From positions 1 through 32,826 of the forward strand of contig JAVEYB010000019.1 of NCBI GenBank assembly GCA_034003725.1: a stretch of DNA of 32,826 nt, written 5' to 3'. Position numbers and translations under genes: made by a program. Source of the DNA: Candidatus Zixiibacteriota bacterium (lineage in GTDB: Bacteria > Zixibacteria > MSB-5A5 > GN15 > FEB-12). This document shows positions 6,652 through 14,117 of the stretch, one piece after another; within the stretch, counting starts at the first letter, position 1; every line of letters starts with the position of its first letter. The notes beneath the pieces are model-generated. The model was given only the letters and a program-made list of their open reading frames with translations, was not told the DNA's origin and searched no databases.

Positions 6652-7995
6652 ATGTCCATAGATCCTTCGATATTTAAAGCCTATGATATCCGGGGTACGG
6701 TTCCGGTCCAGCTATCGGCCGATGACGCATACAAGATCGGTGCGGCGCTGGCCCAGTATCTCCAGCCGGTGTCGATTGCGGTCGGCCGCGACATGCGGCT
6801 GTCATCGAACGAGTTGTTCGACCATCTCGCCCGGGGCATCAACGACCAGGGAGTTGACGTGATCGATCTCGGCCTGATCTCCACCGACGCGCTCTATTTT
6901 GCGGTGGGCAAATTCGGATACGACGGCGGCGTGATGATCACCGCATCGCACAATCCCAAAGAATACAACGGATTCAAGATCTGCAGAAAGCACGCCGTTC
7001 CCCTCTCCGGTCAGGAAGGACTGAACCAGATTCTTAAGGCTATTCAGGAGCGAAGCTACGAAAAGAAGGCGTCGACCAAAGGCATGATTATCCGCCGCGA
7101 GATCAGCGATGAGTACGCCCAGTGCTGCCTGTCGTTTATCAATGTCGCTCGCGTGCGGCCGTACAAGGTCGTGATCGACGCGGGCAACGGGATGGCGGGG
7201 CAGACGCTCCCCGCGGTGTTGAAACACCTCCCGATAGAGGTGACGCCGTTGTATTTCGAGCTCGACGGCACGTTTCCACACCACCCGGCGTCGCCAATCG
7301 AGCTCGAGAACCTGGTCGACCTGCAGAAGAAGATGGCGGAGGTGAAAGCGGATTTCGGCGTGGCGTTCGACGGCGACGCCGACCGCATGTTTCTGCTCGA
7401 CCGCAACGGCCGCCAGCTCGGGGGAGATATCACGACAGCGCTCGTGGCCAAGTCGCTTCTGCGCGCGCACCCCGGCGAGACGGTGTTGTACAATCTCATC
7501 TGTTCGCGGGCCGTCCCGGAGTTGATCGCACGCGAAGGGGGCACGCCGATTCGCACGCGGGTCGGGCACGCGCTGATCAAGCCGCTGATGAAGAAGCACA
7601 ACGCCATATTCGGCGGTGAACACTCCGGGCATTTCTATTTCCGCGATTTCTGGTTCGCCGATTCCGGCATGATCGCGTTTTTGGTGTGTCTCGAACTGAT
7701 CTCGATGGAGAATCGCCCGCTGCACGAGCTGGTGTCCGAGATCGATCCGTACGTGCGATCGGGCGAGATCAACAGCCGGGTCGGTTCTATTCCCGGCAAG
7801 ATCGCCGAAGTCAAGGCGGCCTACAGCGACGGCGATCAGGACGAGATCGACGGGCTCACGGTCCAGTACAAGGACTTCTGGTTCAACCTTCGGCCGTCCA
7901 ACACCGAGCCGCTGCTTCGGCTGAATATCGAGGCGAACACCGGCGAGATACTCGAGAAGCAGAAAGAACGACTCTTGTCAATCATACGAAGCTGA
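6652..7995 (+). CDS. phosphomannomutase/phosphoglucomutase
   Basis: A 447-residue alpha-D-phosphohexomutase that interconverts hexose 6- and 1-phosphates, supplying mannose-1-P or glucose-1-P for surface polysaccharides. All four signature regions are present: the phosphoserine loop TASHNP with Ser99 (residues 98-102), the Mg-binding DGDADR (240-245), the sugar-recognition GEHSGH (322-327) and the phosphate-binding RPSNTEP near residues 425-431. Length is that of the bacterial ManB/AlgC type. I chose ATG 6652 (GAGGG nearby, start MSIDPSIFKAYDIRG), because the upstream 36 codons of open frame lack protein character. Its stop overlaps the start of the next gene by one base (TGATG), linking it to a response-regulator protein. 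Confidence 0.93.
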   Translation: MSIDPSIFKAYDIRGTVPVQLSADDAYKIGAALAQYLQPVSIAVGRDMRLSSNELFDHLARGINDQGVDVIDLGLISTDALYFAVGKFGYDGGVMITASHNPKEYNGFKICRKHAVPLSGQEGLNQILKAIQERSYEKKASTKGMIIRREISDEYAQCCLSFINVARVRPYKVVIDAGNGMAGQTLPAVLKHLPIEVTPLYFELDGTFPHHPASPIELENLVDLQKKMAEVKADFGVAFDGDADRMFLLDRNGRQLGGDITTALVAKSLLRAHPGETVLYNLICSRAVPELIAREGGTPIRTRVGHALIKPLMKKHNAIFGGEHSGHFYFRDFWFADSGMIAFLVCLELISMENRPLHELVSEIDPYVRSGEINSRVGSIPGKIAEVKAAYSDGDQDEIDGLTVQYKDFWFNLRPSNTEPLLRLNIEANTGEILEKQKERLLSIIRS

Positions 7996-8753
7996 TGACT
8001 CCGAATCGGAAAAAGAAAGTCCTGGTGGTCGATGACGACGCCACCCTGCTGGAGCTGCTGGTCGACACGCTCGAAGCGGTCGGATACGAGACGGTCGCCG
8101 CGCCGGGCGGGATGGAGGCGCTGGAGGCACTGACGAAGCAGACGTTCGACGTCATAGTGACCGATGTCAAGATGCCGGGGGTGGACGGTATCACGCTGTT
8201 GAGAAAAGTCCGCCGCCACTACCCGGACCTTCCGGTACTGTTTGTCACCGGGGTCGCGACTCCCGATTTGATCGCCGGGGCCGATCCCGACGGTTTTCTG
8301 GCCAAGCCGTTCCGCATTTCGCGGATCGAGGAGATGATCGAGGGGACGATCCGGCGCAAGGAGCGACGCACGGCCAGCCAGCTTCGGCGCGTGCTGGTGG
8401 TCGACGCCGATTCGGCGTTCTCCGAGGCAATCGCCGACGCGCTCACGGTCAGCCAGTTCATTCCGTTTGTGGCGCCAAACGGCAACGACGCTCTTCGGGA
8501 GCTGGGCAACGGCCAGTTCGACGCGGTCATCACGGATCTGACCATGCCGGACATGGACTGGATGTCGTTTCGCGATAAAGTCAAATCCGAGCGCCCGGGC
8601 CTTCCGATCATACTCACCAGCGCGGAATACGACGAGGATTCGATTACGCGTGCGGTTGCGGGGGCCGAGGCCGACGCCTACCTGAAAAAGCCCTTCCCCG
8701 CCTCCGAGATGATCGATCTGCTCAACCGGATCACACCGATTCAGCACGGATAA
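7995..8753 (+). CDS. tandem receiver-domain response regulator
   Basis: A 252-residue protein made of two consecutive CheY-like receiver domains and nothing else. Domain 1 (about residues 8-120) has the acidic pocket DDD (13-15), phospho-acceptor D57 in VTDVKMPG, Thr85 and the KPF lysine. Domain 2 (about 132-250) has D138/D140, acceptor D181 in ITDLTMPD, Thr/Ser in LTSAEY and a KKPF lysine, so both look phosphorylatable. There is no DNA-binding or enzymatic output domain; such proteins act by protein contact or as phosphate sinks. Its ATG overlaps the phosphomannomutase stop codon (TGATG), so the two are translationally coupled. No cognate kinase gene is adjacent. Confidence 0.88.
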   Translation: MTPNRKKKVLVVDDDATLLELLVDTLEAVGYETVAAPGGMEALEALTKQTFDVIVTDVKMPGVDGITLLRKVRRHYPDLPVLFVTGVATPDLIAGADPDGFLAKPFRISRIEEMIEGTIRRKERRTASQLRRVLVVDADSAFSEAIADALTVSQFIPFVAPNGNDALRELGNGQFDAVITDLTMPDMDWMSFRDKVKSERPGLPIILTSAEYDEDSITRAVAGAEADAYLKKPFPASEMIDLLNRITPIQHG

Positions 8754-8861
8754 GGTACGCTCTCCCCGACCGGCTTGATGATATCTGAACCGCTTGCCTC
8801 GGCGGGTTCGGACCCGCGGGCGCGAGCAAAAATCCGCTGTATTCCTATGAGTTCTTTGCGC

Positions 8862-8911
8862 TTACGGGGAAATAGGTTCGTTTTGTCATTTTTCGGGGGC
8901 CCCCATTTTTT
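8862..8911 (-). repeat. 50-bp dispersed repeat, copy B (inverted)
   Basis: Reverse complement of copy A at 1015-1064, identical over 50 bp including the GGGGGCCCCC palindrome. The copies are about 7.8 kb apart in opposite orientation, both outside genes. Confidence 0.85.
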
Positions 8912-9261
8912 GCGCATTTGGGGTATGCCCAACGGTTGTGGAACCATAGGATGCCGGCACTCCCTGCGTGCGCGTGCAAATAGGGCGGGCTGACGACGAG
9001 AACACGATTTCTCCTTTCACCTCGGCCGGCATGAAAGACCTTCCGTGATTGCGTTTTGTCGGGCACCCGTCCGCCGCAGCGGGCGTCAGACCGACAGGGA
9101 TTATCGACACACTCACTAGAGCGGCATGCGCCACTTTTTCCATCGGTTCACACGCGAATGTGCGCACTTTTGCCACGTAAGGCTCACTTGTATGGCTGAG
9201 TCACTTGCGGGGCCGGGTCGGTTGACCGGAACCACTCGGGTGGATTGCACGATCTCTGTTG

Positions 9262-9290
9262 TTGCACTTGACTGCCGAATCCGGTATGGT
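9262..9290 (+). promoter_or_regulatory. candidate promoter of the four-TM protein gene
   Basis: TTGCAC (9262-9267) and TATGGT (9285-9290) with a 17-bp spacer, about 75 bp upstream of the start codon. The match to sigma70 consensus is only moderate. Confidence 0.35.
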
Positions 9291-9374
9291 TTTGCATCTC
9301 GTTCGGATCTCAACCAATTGACAGTCCGGGAAGGCATTCAGCAAACCGCCTCGTAACAAAGGAGCGTTACGCGT

Positions 9375-9935
9375 ATGACATTCCTTACCGAACTCTGGGC
9401 GCCGATTCTGCTTTCGGCAGTACTCGTATTCGTTATGAGTTCAATCATCCACATGGTGCTTCGGTACCACAAGAATGACTTTCGTCGGCTGAGCGATGAA
9501 ACCAGAATCCAGGAATCCCTTCGCGCTTTCAACATTCCCCCCGGAGACTACATGCTGCCGTGCGCCGGCGGCGCGGAAGCGATGAAAAGCGAGGAGTTTC
9601 AGGAGAAGGTGAAGAAGGGACCGATCGTGGTGATGACGGTCATGCCGGCGGGAGGGTTCGGCATGGGTAAAAGCCTGTTCCTCTGGTTTGTGTACTGCGT
9701 GATTGTCGGCTTCTTCGCCGCGTATATCGCCTACCATACGATGACACCGCAGACCCACTACCTGCAGGTGTTCAGGGTCGTGGGCACGGCGACATTCATG
9801 GGTTACTCGCTCGCGCTGTTACAGGGGGCGATATGGTACAAAAAGAGCTGTCGCAGTACGATGCTGTCGGTGTTTGACGGTTTGATTTACGCGCTGCTTA
9901 CGGCAGGGGTATTCGGCTGGCTCTGGCCGCGCTGA
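9375..9935 (+). CDS. conserved four-TM membrane protein
   Basis: A 186-residue protein with an N-terminal TM helix (about residues 8-28), a cytoplasmic or periplasmic segment of about 70 residues containing PPGDYMLPCAGG and MPAGGFGMGKSL, then three TM helices near 100-122, 131-150 and 165-184, ending GVFGWLWPR. I recall unnamed proteins of the same layout, with the same Pro/Gly-rich middle and the DGLIYALLTAGVFGWLWP end, in several environmental phyla, but know no function. An AAAGGAG ribosome-binding site lies ten bases upstream of the ATG. It appears monocistronic. Confidence 0.72.
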   Translation: MTFLTELWAPILLSAVLVFVMSSIIHMVLRYHKNDFRRLSDETRIQESLRAFNIPPGDYMLPCAGGAEAMKSEEFQEKVKKGPIVVMTVMPAGGFGMGKSLFLWFVYCVIVGFFAAYIAYHTMTPQTHYLQVFRVVGTATFMGYSLALLQGAIWYKKSCRSTMLSVFDGLIYALLTAGVFGWLWPR

Positions 9936-10101
9936 GCGGTGGTGTGTATTTGATCGATATGCCGAAGGCACTGGCGGAAGCGATCCGGGTGTTTCGCGGG
10001 CCCTGAGCGACTGATCGCCGGTGCGACGACACTGACGCCATCCGGGCGCGTGGTGCACGGACCGTACGCCACGCGCTCGTTCGGCATGATGGGGCCAATC
10101 A

Positions 10102-10285
10102 CTAGCGGCGCGGTGATGTGGTTCTGTCCTTGGTCACAATCCTGAAATCTCCCGACTCAAGTAATCCGTTCGACAGGTCAACCTCGAAGCGTTGTCGTGA
10201 GGGTTGGCGCTGCCACATGCAATCGAATGTGAGGGTGGAGTCGGTGATGCTTATCAACTCCACCGATTGGGCGCCCAGCAGGCAG
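10102..10285 (-). pseudogene. 3'-end duplicate of the neighbouring lipoprotein gene
   Basis: Read in reverse, this fragment encodes LLGAQSVELISITDS, TLTFDCMWQRQPSRQRFEV and DLSNGLLESGDFRIV, closely matching the last 50 residues of the lipoprotein encoded at 10476-11129 (LLGARSVDLVSITDS, TLTFDCMWQRQSSRQRFEV, DLSEGLLRPDDFRIV). DNA identity is roughly 80% by eye. Nothing corresponding to the lipoprotein's signal peptide or N-terminal domain is present; upstream the frame runs into palindromic repeats. It is the remains of a second copy. Confidence 0.8.
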
Positions 10286-10298
10286 ATCAGATAGCCCC

Positions 10299-10321
10299 GG
10301 GTGGGCCACCCTTTGGGTGGG
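10299..10321 (+). repeat. GGGTGGGCCACCC-type hairpin repeat, copy 1
   Basis: A GC-rich quasi-palindrome of 23 bp: GGGTGGGCCACCC, then TTTGGGTGGG. Two further copies bound the element at 11218-11357. Confidence 0.75.
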
Positions 10322-10331
10322 CTTCTCTTCT

Positions 10332-10429
10332 GGCGGGTTCGAGGACGGACCCGCCCTACAAATCTGAACAAGATCACGCCCGTACCGAACGGGTATTCGT
10401 AGCTGGGCGGGCCCGTGTTGGGACCCGCC
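10332..10429 (+). repeat. pair of GGCGGG...CCCGCC hairpin repeats
   Basis: Two adjacent inverted repeats: GGCGGGT (10332-10338) with ACCCGCC (10349-10355), and GGCGGG (10406-10411) with CCCGCC (10424-10429). Similar units appear at 8802-8817 and near 32735-32760, the latter sharing the GCCCTACAA edge. They look like dispersed intergenic palindromes rather than terminators, as no T-run follows. Confidence 0.6.
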
Positions 10430-10475
10430 GTTTGTAGTCGATACGTCAGCCGATGCCCTGGATCATCGTACGCGC

Positions 10476-11129
10476 TTAGCGTTTCTCCTCCTCCCCCACG
10501 ATCCGAAAGTCATCCGGCCTCAGCAGGCCCTCGGAAAGGTCAACCTCGAACCGTTGTCGCGAGGATTGCCGCTGCCACATGCAGTCGAATGTGAGGGTGG
10601 AATCGGTGATGCTCACGAGGTCAACCGATCGGGCGCCAAGCAGGACTATCACTCGGAGATGTGTGTCGGCGGCTGAGTGCGTTGTCACAAACATAACATC
10701 GGAGCGGCTCTTTTTCCGTCCCACCGAGGCGTACTTCAGATTATTCTCGATTGACGAGATACCGTCGACGTCACCGGACATGAGCGAGCGACCAACTTCA
10801 ACGAACAGCGTGCCGGTATGTTCATTCATGAGATTCGTCAGACACGCGACGATACCGTCGCCGCGTGTTCGTATGTTTGTAACAACCAAGATGGAATCAG
10901 CCAAGATGGCTATGGAAGCGTCGTCATCGCGCTGTACGCTGAGTATCCGACGGTCGACAGATTGATTGTCTCTCGCCGTAGCAATCACGTCGATATGGTC
11001 TTCGGGGAACAACGTATACCGTACTTCGACGCGGAAGTTGCTGGATTCCGCGAAGTTGTTGACGCGACTGCACGAGCAAACGGCAAGCAATACAAGGGAG
11101 AGCAACCAGAAAAAACGTGCGACTCTCAT
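10476..11129 (-). CDS. exported lipoprotein, putative Rhs-linked partner
   Basis: A 217-residue protein with a strong signal sequence, MRVARFFWLLSLVLLAVCSC, ending in Cys residues at 18 and 20 that could be lipidated. The mature part is acidic and beta-rich with no motif I recognise. A GAGGAG ribosome-binding site precedes the ATG. It is the last gene in the reverse-strand run of Rhs tips and small exported proteins, directly after an Rhs remnant, in the position that an immunity gene occupies after a toxin tip. Its 3' end is duplicated at 10102-10285. The immunity role is inferred from position and export only. Confidence 0.6.
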   Translation of the reverse strand: MRVARFFWLLSLVLLAVCSCSRVNNFAESSNFRVEVRYTLFPEDHIDVIATARDNQSVDRRILSVQRDDDASIAILADSILVVTNIRTRGDGIVACLTNLMNEHTGTLFVEVGRSLMSGDVDGISSIENNLKYASVGRKKSRSDVMFVTTHSAADTHLRVIVLLGARSVDLVSITDSTLTFDCMWQRQSSRQRFEVDLSEGLLRPDDFRIVGEEEKR

Positions 11130-11217
11130 CGTGACGTCTCTCCTCTACTTGTTTCTCATATGATAGCATTCTATGCCTCGAAGTGTCCAGTAGATAACCT
11201 TGTACGCATCAAGGGTC

Positions 11218-11357
11218 GGGTGGCCCACCCTTTGGGTGGGTTACTTCTTCCATCTCGCCGGGGTCACAAAATCGTCCATCGCAATCGGGACATCTCGACT
11301 CCCCTCATACCAGTTGTAACTCGACCCGAGGATACCCACCCAGAGGGTGGGCCACCC
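11218..11357. mobile_element. 140-bp MITE-like element with inverted-repeat ends
   Basis: The ends, 11218-11241 and the reverse complement of 11334-11357, are 24 bp each and match at 23 positions; both contain the GGGTGGCCCACCC hairpin. The 92-bp interior has no gene of its own. It sits exactly where the third Rhs remnant stops resembling Rhs (after YAEYVS), so it appears inserted into, or to have captured, the tip gene. No clear target-site duplication is visible. Confidence 0.5.
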
Positions 11358-11444
11358 AGTCGAGACATACTCCGCGTACAGCTCACCGTAGGGGTAGTAC
11401 TTCGCCGACCATCGTATGGTCTCTATCGGATGTACATCAAGCAC
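11241..11444 (-). pseudogene. Rhs tip remnant (third cassette)
   Basis: An open frame of 67 codons begins MLDVHPIETIRWSAKYYPYG and continues ELYAEYVS, matching the segment before the Rhs boundary in the tip at 13163-14017 (VVWRGEYYPYGELYAEYVSA). The DNA of 11361-11401 is identical over 41 bp to 13910-13950. After YAEYVS the reading runs into the 140-bp repeat element and ends; the [12 protein letters not shown] segment, the DPxGL boundary and any toxin domain are missing. It overlaps the 3' end of the upstream gene by 22 bp. Confidence 0.75.
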
Positions 11445-11869
11445 GCGGCCTCATAGCGACTTTCTACAGTTTTCATGCCTGGGCCGCTAGCGGAGCTCTG
11501 GCTTCTCGCCGTTACATGAAGTAAAATGGCCCTAATTCCCGTACTCGAGACGTATGTATTGAATGGCGTGTAACGAATCCGGTAGAAGCCTTCCGGGAGG
11601 ATCTGCTTATTGAGTATCCACACAGTGTCAGTTTGTAAGGTGTCTGTGAAGTACAACTCCACAAGTGATGTTTCAGGCAGGTTGAACAGAGGTTCAACAA
11701 CCGGACTGTACGGCAGAGCATCAACACCTGTGAGCAAATATCCGTTGACTGCAGTATCGACAGGAATCTGCTCAATGCTATTCGGACCAAGTCGACTCTG
11801 GGGTGATGCAACGCCGGAAGTTATACACACTACTGCAAGGATTGCAACTATGATGAGTAGTTTCGTCAT
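11423..11869 (-). CDS. small exported protein after Rhs tip 2, candidate immunity protein
   Basis: A 148-residue protein with a signal peptide (MTKLLIIVAILAVVCITSGVA, cleavage near A21). The mature part is beta-rich and contains LPEGFYRIRY; the corresponding protein after tip 1 has LPSGQYRMEV in the same relative place, suggesting distant kinship. The ATG lies four bases past the tip-2 stop codon with AGGAG inside the tip gene, so the two are translationally coupled. The last residues (about from VESRYEAA on) are encoded within DNA that also reads as the third Rhs remnant, so the C-terminus may be altered by recombination. Confidence 0.6.
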   Translation of the reverse strand: MTKLLIIVAILAVVCITSGVASPQSRLGPNSIEQIPVDTAVNGYLLTGVDALPYSPVVEPLFNLPETSLVELYFTDTLQTDTVWILNKQILPEGFYRIRYTPFNTYVSSTGIRAILLHVTARSQSSASGPGMKTVESRYEAACLMYIR

Positions 11870-11873
11870 GATC

Positions 11874-12695
11874 TCATCTCCTGAAGTACATCGGATTGGG
11901 ACTCAACTTCGGCAATATCCTATATGCCGCCGCACCTCCGTGCGCGTTGTTTGGATCGGCAAAAAACTCGACTATCTGCGCATGCGTACTCACCGTCACT
12001 GGTTGCCCAGTGTTGATCCTATTCAAGTAGAGCGCTACGCCAGCTTGATTGCGGATAAGAAAAATCGCTGAATGGCCCTGAATATTGCTAGCATCAACAG
12101 GTCTTGGCTGACCAACATACTGATAGACTCCTTTCATGAAAAATACAGCAATATCCCCGGTTCTTGGCGAATCCTTCTGGGACATAGAGGAAATGTTGAG
12201 TTGACTCAGTTGTCTTTCGGTTTTCGTAGTACCCAATGCCTGAGCCACAAATCCATGGCAATTGGACTCGGTAGAGTTGCCACTAAACACATTATTACGA
12301 ATAGCGTACTCAGTGACATTGAAGGTTGTCTTACCCGGTTCAATCATGAACTTGGACATGTCATGGATATTATACTGCGTTGCGAATTCTTTCGCCATCA
12401 AACCCATTTGTCCATACAGACCAGCGAGGTCATCACCTTGCTCAGCCACAACTGAGACTGTATTGTTCTTAGCATTATACGTCGCAGTCCACAGACCAGT
12501 CGGGTCAATGAAGCTGTTTGGATCATTGCCAACATACGCATACAAGTTCATCCCGCCGGCCAGGCCGATGGGGTCGGCTTGGAGATAGCGGCCGGTGGTC
12601 GGATCGTAGTACCGATGCCAGTTGTAGTACAAACCGCTCTCCCGATCGTGCCACTGACCCGGAAACCGAAGATCATTGCTCGCAGAGCGAATCAC
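11874..12695 (-). CDS. orphan Rhs tip 2 with NlpC/P60-CHAP-like C-terminal domain
   Basis: A 273-residue open frame from a GTG (12693-12695). Residues 9-68 are the conserved end of an Rhs core ([39 protein letters not shown]) closing with the boundary motif [10 protein letters not shown]. The variable domain (69-273) carries [11 protein letters not shown] (Cys146), [10 protein letters not shown] (Gly-Asp 180-181) and GHSAIFL (His208), the Cys / GD / His order of NlpC/P60 and CHAP papain-fold peptidases or amidases. It is related over its first 80 residues to the domain of tip 1. The huge N-terminal Rhs shell is absent. It might be a silent cassette for recombination into a full rhs gene, or a stand-alone remnant. 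Enzyme assignment is by motif only. Confidence 0.65.
   Translation of the reverse strand: MIRSASNDLRFPGQWHDRESGLYYNWHRYYDPTTGRYLQADPIGLAGGMNLYAYVGNDPNSFIDPTGLWTATYNAKNNTVSVVAEQGDDLAGLYGQMGLMAKEFATQYNIHDMSKFMIEPGKTTFNVTEYAIRNNVFSGNSTESNCHGFVAQALGTTKTERQLSQLNISSMSQKDSPRTGDIAVFFMKGVYQYVGQPRPVDASNIQGHSAIFLIRNQAGVALYLNRINTGQPVTVSTHAQIVEFFADPNNAHGGAAAYRILPKLSPNPMYFRR
12537..12680 (-). repeat. Rhs-core homology block, copy in tip 2
   Basis: This 144-bp stretch aligns without gaps to 13763-13906, with about 18 differences by eye (near 87% identity). It encodes the conserved end of the Rhs core and is the likely substrate for recombination between tips. Confidence 0.85.
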
Positions 12696-12746
12696 CCTTC
12701 GTTGTTGAGTTAGCCGGCGTTCGAGCGACTATTCGCACTCTTTGCT

Positions 12747-13142
12747 CTACCTCATAATCACGAGTGTATCTATCCACAATCGGTCTTCGGCCCTTACCTC
12801 CATACGGTATTGTCCGCTGGGTAATGCGGGGAAGGGCAGGACTAGTTCTGAGGAGTCTCCTCTGGTTTCTCCTTGCCAGAAACCCGGCTGAGAGCGGAAC
12901 GCCAGCAGACAATCTCTATCAAGAATGTTATCAAACAGCACGAAGGACAGAGTTGTGTCGACCTTCCTCAATGTGACTGTCGTCCGTATTTGCGCTTCGG
13001 TTTGAATACAGTACTTGTCGTACCATGGATCTCCATTACGATCGCATGAAACGAAGACCATATTTGCAGATTGAGCCAGACCGATGTACCCCGCGACCGC
13101 AAGCAACACAAGGAGTGATGCTACCCATCCTATGATCTTCAT
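12747..13142 (-). CDS. small exported protein after Rhs tip 1, candidate immunity protein
   Basis: A 131-residue protein with a signal peptide (MKIIGWVASLLVLLAVAGYI followed by GLAQS; cleavage near residue 25). The mature domain is beta-rich, contains two possible disulfide Cys pairs (C33, C45 and a CLLAF cysteine), and ends LPFPALPSGQYRMEVR..., resembling a small immunoglobulin-like sandwich. GGAAGGGAG precedes the ATG, which follows the tip-1 stop codon by 20 bp. Its place immediately after a toxin-like Rhs tip, together with an export signal, fits a periplasmic immunity protein for a cell-wall-active toxin; that role is inferred. Confidence 0.6.
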   Translation of the reverse strand: MKIIGWVASLLVLLAVAGYIGLAQSANMVFVSCDRNGDPWYDKYCIQTEAQIRTTVTLRKVDTTLSFVLFDNILDRDCLLAFRSQPGFWQGETRGDSSELVLPFPALPSGQYRMEVRAEDRLWIDTLVIMR

Positions 13143-13162
13143 ATGGCGCTCCCTTCCTCGAG

Positions 13163-14017
13163 CTACGGGTTGATTATGTCCATGAAGTGCAGGGTAAAGC
13201 CTTCATAGAGCTGCTTCGTTTGCGTGTCCGTTTGCAGGCCGAGATCGGCCCCAGGACCGGGTCGTCCGAAGTAGTACTGTGTACCACTCAAACTCGTCAG
13301 CACGTAGATGGCCGCATGGTGCGTAACCCCGGATTTGTTCACCCAAGTGACTACGCTTCCCGGATGAGCAGCCTCGATTTCCTGAAATCCAAACACCTTT
13401 TGGATTTCCTCTGTGAATTTCATTCCTCCATGAATATGTGTCTCAGGCGAGAAAGCATCTGTTCCTGCTAGTGTAGATGAGAAGCAGTTCATGTTGTCGC
13501 TGGCATCGTTGAATTCCACACTCCTTAGAACGAATTCAGTAATTGAGAAGGTTGTGACACCTGGTACCACCTTGTATGTGTCGATGTCCTCTATCTTGTA
13601 GTAATTTGCGAACTCGCCCTTTGTCATGCTCAGTTGTGAATACAAGTTCTCCAGCCCGTCTCCATCTTCGGCGGTAACGTCTATGCTGCGGGTTGCAGGA
13701 TCCCACGTGGGAACCCAGAGACCAGTTGGATCGACTATCCCAAGGGGATTCCCTTTCGCATATGCATACAGGTTCATCCCGCCGGCCAGGCCGATGGGGT
13801 CGGACTGCAAGTAGCGGCCGGTCGAGGGATCGTAATACCGATGCCAATTGTAGTACAGGCCGCTCTCCCGGTCGTGCCACTGCCCCGGAAACCTAATCTC
13901 ATTGCTGGCCGAGACATACTCCGCGTACAGCTCACCGTAGGGGTAGTACTCCCCGCGCCAGACGACCGTCCGCTCCCGATCCGTGAGTGATGATTCTACT
14001 GCCTGAACTGCCAACAA
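13163..14017 (-). CDS. orphan Rhs tip 1 with NlpC/P60-like C-terminal domain
   Basis: A 284-residue open frame. The start is uncertain: TTG at 14015-14017 follows GGGGGG, and the frame is open about 25 codons further. Residues 18-100 match the end of an Rhs core ([40 protein letters not shown]) and close with PLGIVDPTGL, the PxxxxDPxGL boundary. The variable domain (101-284) has NCFSSTLAG (Cys178), HPGSVVTW (Gly220-Ser221 replacing Gly-Asp) and HHAAIYV (His233/234), an NlpC/P60-like order. Its first part (GLENLYSQLS..EFANYYKI..PGVTTFSITEF) is clearly related to tip 2 ([28 protein letters not shown]). The Rhs shell is missing. It heads a same-strand run of cassettes ending at 10476. Confidence 0.65.
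   Translation of the reverse strand: MLAVQAVESSLTDRERTVVWRGEYYPYGELYAEYVSASNEIRFPGQWHDRESGLYYNWHRYYDPSTGRYLQSDPIGLAGGMNLYAYAKGNPLGIVDPTGLWVPTWDPATRSIDVTAEDGDGLENLYSQLSMTKGEFANYYKIEDIDTYKVVPGVTTFSITEFVLRSVEFNDASDNMNCFSSTLAGTDAFSPETHIHGGMKFTEEIQKVFGFQEIEAAHPGSVVTWVNKSGVTHHAAIYVLTSLSGTQYYFGRPGPGADLGLQTDTQTKQLYEGFTLHFMDIINP
13763..13906 (-). repeat. Rhs-core homology block, copy in tip 1
   Basis: Partner of 12537-12680 (about 87% identity, ungapped by eye). The adjacent 13910-13950 is identical to 11361-11401 in the third, degraded tip, so the three tips share overlapping parts of one ancestral core. Confidence 0.85.
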
Positions 14018-14117
14018 ATTCCCCCCAGTGTTTTTCTTTATATCGGCGCTCTGAAGTTTCGGATTGAGTCCACTCTCTTATACTCCGCGGTCTCAGGATA
14101 TCGCCGGTTCAAGGCAC

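Larger units (their letters stand above)
8754..9374. other. 621-bp gene-free interval with repeats
   Basis: No convincing coding sequence. It holds a short hairpin GCGGGT-TCGG-ACCCGC (8802-8817), copy B of the 50-bp repeat (8862-8911), a CCCGCCCTA-type repeat edge (reverse strand, around 8984-8992) and a candidate promoter for the following gene (9262-9290). Confidence 0.5.

Noticed and set aside
10286-10475. CRISPR-like array from repeated GGGTGGG and GGCGGG units
   Set aside because: The units are unequal hairpins with irregular spacing, no constant repeat/spacer pattern and no cas genes.
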